This document shows, piece after piece, positions 5,840 to 11,565 of a stretch of 14,238 nt of DNA. The DNA is from an uncultured Rhodospirillaceae bacterium (GTDB lineage: Bacteria; Pseudomonadota; Alphaproteobacteria; Azospirillales; Azospirillaceae). Location of the stretch: contig CALBDS010000022.1 of the NCBI GenBank assembly GCA_937927415.1, positions 1-14,238 of the forward strand, written 5' to 3'. Position 1 is the first letter of the stretch. Each line of letters begins with the position of its first letter. Made by a program: the position numbers and the translations under genes. The notes beneath the pieces are model-generated. The model had not been told where the DNA came from. It searched no databases and saw only the letters and a program-made list of their open reading frames with translations.

Positions 5840-7630
5840 ATGCGATACCTGACGATCCTTGCCGCGCTGGTCGTGGCCATCCTCGCCAACTATGCCCTGT
5901 GGTGCGCCCCCAACCGGCCGGTTCCGCTGGAACCGCCGCCGGGGGGCAAGCTGCGCAGCATCTCCTTCGCGCCGTTCCGCGACGGCCAAAGCCCGCTGAC
6001 CCGCGTCTATCCGACGCCGGAGCAGATCGACGCCGATCTGGGCGTCATCGCCCCGCAGGTGGCCGGCATCCGCACCTACACCTCCCTTGAAGGGATGGCG
6101 GTGGTGCCGGAACTGGCGCAGAAGCATGGGCTGACGGTGACCATGGGCGCCTGGCTGTCGCCCAAGGAATCGATCAACGAGGCGGAGGTGGAGTCGCTGA
6201 TCGCGCTCGCCAACCGCTACCCCGACACCATCACCCGCGTGATCGTCGGGAACGAGGTGCTGCTACGCGGCGACCTGAAGCCCGAGCAGGTGATCCACTA
6301 CATCCGCAAGGTCAAGGCGGCGATCAAGCAGCCCGTCTCCTACGCCGACGTGTGGGAATGGTGGCTGAAGTTCCCCGAAATCGCGCCGGAGGTGGATTAC
6401 ATCACCATCCATCTGCTGCCCTATTGGGAGGACATCCCCGCCAGCGTCACCGCGTCGGCCGAGCACATCGCCTGGACCCATCAGGTCATCCGCGACCGCT
6501 TCCCCGGCAAGCCGATTCTGGTGGGGGAAGCCGGTTGGCCGGCGTCGGGCCGCACCCGCGGGGCGGCGGTGCCGGGCCGGGTGGAAATGGCGCGCTTCGC
6601 CGGGGCCTTCGTCCGGCTGGCCGAGGAAAAGGGCTTCGACTACAACCTGATCGAAGCCTTCGATCAGAGCTGGAAGCAGAAGCTGGAGGGCACGGTGGGC
6701 GGCCACTGGGGCCTCTACACCGCCGAGCGCAAGCCGAAGTTCCTGCTGTCCGGGCCGGTGGTGGAACTGCCCCACTGGCGCGACCGCTGGGCCATCGCCG
6801 CCGGGGCCGGGCTGCTGCTGTTCGCGGGCGCCCTGGCCTTCGCCCCCGCCGCGGTGCCGGCGGGCAGCGGTGTTGCCCTGGCCTTCCTGACCCAGGGCGC
6901 CGGCAGCGCCCTGGTCCACGCCTTCGTCGTGGCGCAGGAATGGAACCATTACCCCCAGGACATCGCGCTGCAATGGGGGCTGCTGGTGGTGCTGGCGGTG
7001 CTGAGCGTGGCCCTGACCGCCGGATTCGTGCGGGCGGCGGTGGCCCGCACCGTCACCGCCCGCGTGCTGCCGCCGGGGCCGCTGCACGGCGTGCTGAAGC
7101 CCGGCCCCATGGACACGCTGGAACGGGTGGGCACGCTGGCCGCCCTGGTCATGGGCGCGGTGGCGGTGGCGTGGAGCTTCCTCATCATCTTCGACGGCCG
7201 TTACCGCAACTTCCCCGGCATCTACATGACCATCCCGGCCCTCGGCCTGCTGGCGCTGGGGTGGCTGCGCATGATCCGCCGCCCGGCGGGCATGAGCCGG
7301 GGCGGGGCCTTTGCCATCGGCAACCTGTTCGGCCCGGTCATCCCGGTGCCCACGGGGGCGGAGGGGCGGCTGACCGCCGAACGCTGGATCGGGCGCCTGC
7401 TGGTGGTGGGGGCGGTGCTGACGGTGGTGGCCGAAGGGATCCTGCCCATCGACGCCCCTTTGCGCGGCTGGATCCGCGGCACCAGTGCCGCCCCGCTGTC
7501 GGCCATCGAGTGGACGCATCCCAATTGCGAGGCGCTGCGCTGGGCGCTGCTGCAACTGCTGCTGGCCGTGCCCTTCCTGGCCTCGGCCCGGCTGGTGCGG
7601 GATCTGAAGAAAGTGACGGGCCGCCGCTAA
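5840..7630 (+). CDS. membrane-anchored GH17 beta-glucan-active protein (NdvC-like)
   Basis: This 596-residue inner-membrane protein has one N-terminal helix (about 3-22), a family-17 glycoside hydrolase TIM-barrel domain (about 35-305), probably periplasmic, and a C-terminal block of about seven membrane helices (about 316-585). The two GH17 catalytic glutamates are recognisable: the acid/base in VGNEV (Glu139) and the nucleophile in LVGEAGWPASG (Glu230). GH17 enzymes hydrolyse or transglycosylate beta-1,3-glucans. Proteins with GH17 plus a multi-helix tail, of this size, include NdvC of Bradyrhizobium, needed for beta-1,6 linkages in cyclic beta-glucans, so a linkage-forming or glucan-remodelling role is plausible. 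No GT2/NdvB-type glucan synthase is present in the window, so the donor glucan is unknown. The ATG at 5840 follows AGAAGG. The gene is divergent from the ABC operon and convergent with the GT-C-like gene, and its stop codon lies inside a terminator hairpin. Confidence 0.87.
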   Translation: MRYLTILAALVVAILANYALWCAPNRPVPLEPPPGGKLRSISFAPFRDGQSPLTRVYPTPEQIDADLGVIAPQVAGIRTYTSLEGMAVVPELAQKHGLTVTMGAWLSPKESINEAEVESLIALANRYPDTITRVIVGNEVLLRGDLKPEQVIHYIRKVKAAIKQPVSYADVWEWWLKFPEIAPEVDYITIHLLPYWEDIPASVTASAEHIAWTHQVIRDRFPGKPILVGEAGWPASGRTRGAAVPGRVEMARFAGAFVRLAEEKGFDYNLIEAFDQSWKQKLEGTVGGHWGLYTAERKPKFLLSGPVVELPHWRDRWAIAAGAGLLLFAGALAFAPAAVPAGSGVALAFLTQGAGSALVHAFVVAQEWNHYPQDIALQWGLLVVLAVLSVALTAGFVRAAVARTVTARVLPPGPLHGVLKPGPMDTLERVGTLAALVMGAVAVAWSFLIIFDGRYRNFPGIYMTIPALGLLALGWLRMIRRPAGMSRGGAFAIGNLFGPVIPVPTGAEGRLTAERWIGRLLVVGAVLTVVAEGILPIDAPLRGWIRGTSAAPLSAIEWTHPNCEALRWALLQLLLAVPFLASARLVRDLKKVTGRR

Positions 7631-7638
7631 GGCGGCCC
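7618..7638 (+). terminator. terminator hairpin overlapping the GH17 stop codon
   Basis: GGGCCGCC and GGCGGCCC form a perfect 8-bp stem (7618-7625 and 7631-7638) around GCTAA, whose TAA is the stop codon of the GH17 gene. A pyrimidine run (TTCCCCCTTCTC) follows on the plus strand. The stem is strong, the tail only partly T-rich. It can also serve transcripts arriving from the minus-strand neighbour. Confidence 0.65.
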
Positions 7639-7660
7639 TTCCCCCTTCTCCGTCCACGGA

Positions 7661-8890
7661 TCAGCGGAATTCTTCGACATAGTGCGTCTTCAAAAGACAC
7701 ACCGCCCGGGGAATATCCTGAACCTCCTGCATGATGACACCAGTTCTGAGATGGGGGGCCAGCGCCATGCCGGTGGGTATGGCCGTTCCCATGGAACAAT
7801 CGGCGGAGCCGGTTTCGGCGTAGGAAATCCGCACGATATCGGGCTGCACCCACCAGATCAGGAATTCCGCGCCGATCAGCACCACCCAAACGGCGGGGCG
7901 GCGGACCAGGACCGCCAGAATCACCGCAAGGCTGGCCAGAATCGGAAGTAAGTAGACGATCCGCGCCGGAAGGCCGAAGAAGATGCATTGCGTGTAAAGA
8001 ATGACCGCACCGCACATCCACAGAAGACGGCGGATGCCATCCTGCTCCAGCCCCTCCACCCGGCCCCGCCGCCATGCCCAAACACCATGGGCAAGCACGG
8101 CCACGACACAGGCGCTGCCGATCCAACCGAACAAAAGCACCTGTTTGTAGGCAAACCGGACAACCCGCGCCGCCATATAACCCTCATGGGGCTGGGCTGC
8201 CGTCAAAAACGACAGGGTCATGTTCGATGCGATGAAAACCGGCAGATAAAACAGGGCGGACATCATCAAAAAAACGGCAATAGCCAGCATAGCCGTCCGC
8301 CATCTTTCCCGATCATGCCACACCAGCCACGCTTGCCAGACCAAGGCGGACAATCCCATCGGTGCGAAGGTCAAACGCGACGATACCGCACAGGCAAAGG
8401 CCAGCCCCGCCAGGATCAGCGCATTCCGGCGGAGCAGCAAAATACCCGCAAAGAAAAAGAAGAATGGAAATATATAATCGCTCGTTTCCGCGGCGATTGT
8501 TACAAAATAAGGATTCACTGCAATGAACAGGGCCGCCAGCAAGGCCTGACGGTTCCCAACAAAATCACGCAGAAGAACAACAACCATCGACAGCGTTGCC
8601 ATGCCAAGCACGATCACCACGCCGTTCGATCCGGCATAGCCGGCGTTTGCCGCAACGAACCCCAGTACCATTTCGGGAATCAGATAGCCCTGAAAACGGG
8701 ACGGCTGGTACATGCCGTATTCCACCAGCACCTTCCACGTCCGCAGGATCTTGAACGTGTCGGGATAAGCGCCGTAGCCAAGGCCGGCGATCCACACCCA
8801 GCAACAGACAACGCCCGCCATCGCCAAAAGGACGAAGGGGACGCCCCGCTCATTGCGGTCGAATCCCCCCAGACGCCGGCCATATTCCAT
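7661..8890 (-). CDS. polytopic membrane protein, GT-C glycosyltransferase-like
   Basis: This 409-residue integral membrane protein has roughly ten hydrophobic helices. After the first helix (about 17-38) comes a loop with YPDTFKI (42-48) and then YQPSRFQGYLIPE (61-73). This resembles the first external loop of GT-C/PMT-type glycosyltransferases, which use lipid-phosphate sugars and carry an acidic residue there together with an SR-x-QGY-like motif. A later SSRLTFAP (170-177) fits the same pattern. The C-terminus (about 350-409) is polar and contains Cys365 and Cys398. I do not recognise a named family member, and acceptor and sugar are unknown. The ATG at 8890 has AGGA a few bases upstream. 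Its base composition differs from its neighbours: sample lines inside it are 38-45% GC against about 70% nearby, suggesting later acquisition. It converges on the GH17 gene, 30 bases apart. Confidence 0.7.
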   Translation of the reverse strand: MEYGRRLGGFDRNERGVPFVLLAMAGVVCCWVWIAGLGYGAYPDTFKILRTWKVLVEYGMYQPSRFQGYLIPEMVLGFVAANAGYAGSNGVVIVLGMATLSMVVVLLRDFVGNRQALLAALFIAVNPYFVTIAAETSDYIFPFFFFFAGILLLRRNALILAGLAFACAVSSRLTFAPMGLSALVWQAWLVWHDRERWRTAMLAIAVFLMMSALFYLPVFIASNMTLSFLTAAQPHEGYMAARVVRFAYKQVLLFGWIGSACVVAVLAHGVWAWRRGRVEGLEQDGIRRLLWMCGAVILYTQCIFFGLPARIVYLLPILASLAVILAVLVRRPAVWVVLIGAEFLIWWVQPDIVRISYAETGSADCSMGTAIPTGMALAPHLRTGVIMQEVQDIPRAVCLLKTHYVEEFR

Positions 8891-8943
8891 ACCCCGTCCT
8901 GCCCCATCCCCAACCCCAGCACCCTTTTACCAAAGTGGGGCCT

Positions 8944-8979
8944 GGGAGCAACCGCCGGCACCCGAACGGCGGCGCTCCC
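8944..8979 (-). terminator. long interrupted hairpin between PyrE-like and GT-C-like genes
   Basis: Outer arms GGGAGC/GCTCCC and inner arms CCGCCG/CGGCGG form a stacked 12-bp stem with a small 2-by-1 internal mismatch and a 9-base loop. It lies in the 105-base gap downstream of the PyrE-like stop and upstream of the GT-C-like start. It has no T tract on the minus strand. It may terminate the PyrE-like transcript, so the GT-C-like gene may have its own promoter. Confidence 0.5.
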
Positions 8980-8995
8980 CTCTGCGGACCGTTCA

Positions 8996-9706
8996 TCATC
9001 CGGCGCCAGCACGGGCCATGCCGGCATGGGCCTCGGTCCAGCGGGCCGGGTTGTGAAGGTAGGCCTGGATCTCTCCCAGGACCGTTTCGGGCAGGTATTG
9101 GCCCTCGCCCGCCACCTCCAGCAGATCCCACCATGTGGACAGGGCGTGCATGGTGATGCCCAGCCGGCCCAGGTTCTGCTGGATCACGTCGAAAATCCCG
9201 TACTGGAACAGCACGAACACGTCGCTGAGGCGGCAACCCATGGCCTGAAGCGGTTCGGCGAAGCGGGCCTTGCGGTGGCCGTCGGTGGCGATCTGCTCCA
9301 CCAGCAGCACACGGCAGCCGGAGGACAGTTCGCCTTCAACCCGGCTTTTGTGACTGCCGGCCTCCGGCTCCTCCTTGCGCACCAGCACCAGCGGCAGCTC
9401 CAGCCGCTCGGCGATCAGGGTGGCGAAGGGCACGCCCCCACCCTCGCCCGCGGCGACGGCGCTCAGCGGCTGGCCACCATCGTTGATTTCCATGCGGATC
9501 ATCCGCTCGGCGTAATCGATGGTGCGGCGCCGGGCGGCGGGAAACGACAGCAGGCGCCGGCCGTCAAAGCGCACCGGGCTGACCAGCCCCGATGCGTGGC
9601 GAAACGGGTGGTCGGCGTCGAAACGCACCGCCCCGGTTTCCAAAAGGTCGCGGGCCAGTGTCAGGGCGCGCTCGTGCGTTTCCATATCCCACGATTGCGG
9701 TATCAT
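8996..9706 (-). CDS. orotate phosphoribosyltransferase-like protein (PyrE homologue, altered active site)
   Basis: This 236-residue protein has the type I phosphoribosyltransferase fold and follows alphaproteobacterial PyrE end to end. It has ASGLVSPVRFDGRRL (38-52), AAGEGGGVPFA (85-95), VRKEE at the catalytic loop (109-113), the PRPP-loop segment LLVEQIATDG (134-143), and a TWWD motif (191-194) with a C-terminal ARW...H. PyrE joins orotate to PRPP in pyrimidine synthesis. The key loops are unusual: the acidic pair of the PRPP loop is Glu-Gln rather than Glu-Asp, Gly-His-Arg replaces the usual Gly-Gly-Ser, and the lysines expected after Arg-Lys in the catalytic loop are Glu. It may therefore be a second, functionally shifted or inactive copy rather than the housekeeping enzyme. 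The ATG at 9706 follows GGGGAGGG; Met8 is an alternative. It is divergent from the HD-GYP regulator. Confidence 0.82.
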   Translation of the reverse strand: MIPQSWDMETHERALTLARDLLETGAVRFDADHPFRHASGLVSPVRFDGRRLLSFPAARRRTIDYAERMIRMEINDGGQPLSAVAAGEGGGVPFATLIAERLELPLVLVRKEEPEAGSHKSRVEGELSSGCRVLLVEQIATDGHRKARFAEPLQAMGCRLSDVFVLFQYGIFDVIQQNLGRLGITMHALSTWWDLLEVAGEGQYLPETVLGEIQAYLHNPARWTEAHAGMARAGAG

Positions 9707-9935
9707 CGTTCACCCTCCCCTGTTGGAACGCCCGCATGCCGGAACGGCGGCCGGGGCCGATCACACGTTCAACACTCAAGGGGACGAAGGGTTGCAAAGG
9801 CAATCGTCCAACGGGGGTATCCGGCGGGAAAAGGGTATAGAACCACCCTCCTTCCCTCCTTTTGAGATTACGTTGACAAAACCATCAACTCACCGGAAAA
9901 GATGGTGGGTGTGATTGCCGGGGACTCAGGGTCCG
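9707..9935. promoter_or_regulatory. divergent regulatory region between PyrE-like and HD-GYP genes
   Basis: This 229-base non-coding stretch lies between two divergent genes. It contains a perfect -35-like TTGACA (9873-9878, plus strand) overlapped by the inverted repeat GTTGA-8-TCAAC (9872-9889), an arrangement typical of a promoter with an operator. The best -10 at proper spacing (GAAAAG) is weak. A pyrimidine-rich run lies at 9843-9864. No RNA gene or small ORF with a good ribosome-binding site is evident. Confidence 0.35.
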
Positions 9936-11528
9936 ATGACCGCGGATGACGATGATGACGAACTTCTGTTCGCCGCCGAGGATTCCCGCGCGGGCGACCA
10001 CCCCGTTATCGACCCCGCGCTGCCGCCCTGGGTCATCCTGATCGTCGATGACGATCCGGAGGTCCACGCCATCACCCGCGTGGTTCTGGGGGAGATGGTC
10101 TATGAGCGCCGCGGCGTGACCTTTCTGTCCGCCCACACGGCGGCGGAAGCCAAGACGATCCTGCGCGCCCATTCGGACATCGCCACCATCTTTCTCGACG
10201 TGGTGATGGAAACCGACGACGCCGGGCTGCGGCTGGTCCGCTTCATCCGGGAAGAATTGGGCAACAGCCAGGTGCGGATCATCCTGCGCACCGGCCAGCC
10301 GGGGCAGGCGCCGGAGCGCCAGGTCATCGTGTCGTGCGACATCAACGACTACAAGGCCAAGAGCGAGTTGACCGCGCAGAAGATGTTCACCGCCACGGTG
10401 TCGGCGCTGCGCTCGTACCAGCACATCGTCGCACTGGAACAAAGCCGCCGCGGCCTGGAAAAGATCATCGACGCCGCCGCCGCCCTGCAGGAGGAACGGT
10501 CCCTTCAGCGATTCGTGGAAGGGGTGGTGCAGCAGATCGCCTCCCTGCTCGGCCACGCCCGCGGTGCGCTGCTGTGCGTGCCGGGCGACACGGCGGCGGG
10601 TACCGGGACGGCGGGCACCGGGGATGTGCGCATCCTGGCGGGTAGCGGCCTGTTCGACGGCACTGCCGGACGGACGCTGGCCGAATCGGTGGACGGCCAG
10701 ACCCGCGCCGACATCGACACCGCCCTTGCCACCGGGCAGAGCGTGTTCCGCGACACCCACGGCTCGGCGGTGTTCCGCACCCGCCGCCATACGGCATGCG
10801 TGGTCCATGTCGCCGGCCCGCTGTCGCCCATCGACCGGCAACTGGTGGAGATCTTCTGTTCCAAGGTCGCCGCCGGGCTGGACAACGTGTACCTGCTGGA
10901 ACAGCTTCGCCACACCCAGACCGCCACCGTGCAGGTGCTGGGCAAGCTGGCCGAGTTCAAGGACGAGGTGACGGGGGAACACGTCAAGCGCATCGAACGC
11001 TGGACCACCCTCATCGCCCGCGAACTCCAGGCCCGCGGCACCTTCCCCGGCATCGTGGATGATCATTTCTGCGAGCACATCGGGATGGCCAGCATCCTGC
11101 ACGACGTGGGCAAGGTCGGCATCCCCGACCACATCCTGCGCAAGCCGGGGCGGCTGGACCCCGACGAGATGACGGTGATGCGCGAACACGCCACCATCGG
11201 CGGCACCGTGCTGCGGGAAGCCACGCGGATGGTGGACGGCCACACCTATCTTCAGCTTGGTGCCGACATCGCCGAGTCCCACCACGAGAAATGGGACGGG
11301 TCCGGCTATCCCCGCGGGCTGGAAGGGGATGCCATCCCGCTGGCCGGGCGCATCGTCGCCGTGGCCGACGTGTACGACGCCCTGATGCACACCCGCCCCT
11401 ATAAGAAGGCCTGGGACCAGGACGAGGTGCTGGCCCTGCTGCGCCGGGAAAGCGGGACGCATTTCGACGCCCGCGTGGTGGACGCCTTCTTCGCCGTCCT
11501 GGAACGCGAAGGGGCGGCACCCGTCTGA
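9936..11528 (+). CDS. response regulator with HD-GYP c-di-GMP phosphodiesterase domain (REC-DUF3369-HD-GYP)
   Basis: This cytoplasmic response regulator of 530 residues has three parts. A REC domain (about 32-160) has acidic pocket residues in VDDDPEV (Asp38-40), the phospho-acceptor in FLDVVM (Asp88), a conserved Thr in LRTGQ (119) and a DYK lysine. A middle GAF-like DUF3369 domain covers about 165-325. The C-terminal HD-GYP domain (about 335-525) has HVKRIERW (His349), LHDVGKVGIPD (His389, Asp390), HHEKWDGSGYP (449-459) and ADVYDAL. All metal-binding residues and the GYP motif appear intact, so it should degrade cyclic di-GMP when phosphorylated. The acidic N-terminus (DDDDDELLFA) is common in this class. 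An in-frame TTG at 9915 would add seven residues; the ATG at 9936 is preferred. No histidine kinase lies in the window, so it is an orphan regulator here. Its stop codon lies inside a terminator loop. Confidence 0.94.
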   Translation: MTADDDDDELLFAAEDSRAGDHPVIDPALPPWVILIVDDDPEVHAITRVVLGEMVYERRGVTFLSAHTAAEAKTILRAHSDIATIFLDVVMETDDAGLRLVRFIREELGNSQVRIILRTGQPGQAPERQVIVSCDINDYKAKSELTAQKMFTATVSALRSYQHIVALEQSRRGLEKIIDAAAALQEERSLQRFVEGVVQQIASLLGHARGALLCVPGDTAAGTGTAGTGDVRILAGSGLFDGTAGRTLAESVDGQTRADIDTALATGQSVFRDTHGSAVFRTRRHTACVVHVAGPLSPIDRQLVEIFCSKVAAGLDNVYLLEQLRHTQTATVQVLGKLAEFKDEVTGEHVKRIERWTTLIARELQARGTFPGIVDDHFCEHIGMASILHDVGKVGIPDHILRKPGRLDPDEMTVMREHATIGGTVLREATRMVDGHTYLQLGADIAESHHEKWDGSGYPRGLEGDAIPLAGRIVAVADVYDALMHTRPYKKAWDQDEVLALLRRESGTHFDARVVDAFFAVLEREGAAPV

Positions 11529-11548
11529 GCGCCGCCCCCCTTCTTTTG
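11511..11548. terminator. terminator hairpin overlapping the HD-GYP stop codon
   Basis: GGGGCGGC (11511-11518) and GCCGCCCC (11531-11538) pair as an 8-bp stem around a 12-base loop that contains the TGA stop codon of the HD-GYP gene. On the plus strand it is followed by CCTTCTTTT, a fair T-rich tail. It lies in the 37-base gap between two convergent genes, so it may also stop transcripts from the MscS gene. Confidence 0.7.
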
Positions 11549-11565
11549 CCGGTCCCGCCGGTTCG

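Noticed and set aside
4516..6090. 524-codon plus-strand open frame spanning the binding-protein gene
   Set aside because: It is the antisense of a well-supported binding protein and lacks any recognisable domain.
6263..7657. 464-codon minus-strand frame opposite the GH17 gene
   Set aside because: The plus-strand product has catalytic motifs and membrane helices. The opposite frame is His/Gln/Arg-rich with no domain.
7988..9865. 625-codon plus-strand frame across the GT-C-like and PyrE-like genes
   Set aside because: It is antisense to two recognisable genes and their terminator, with Arg/Gln/His-rich shadow composition.
9885..11462. 525-codon minus-strand frame opposite the HD-GYP gene
   Set aside because: It is a shadow frame. 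The plus strand encodes intact REC and HD-GYP motifs.
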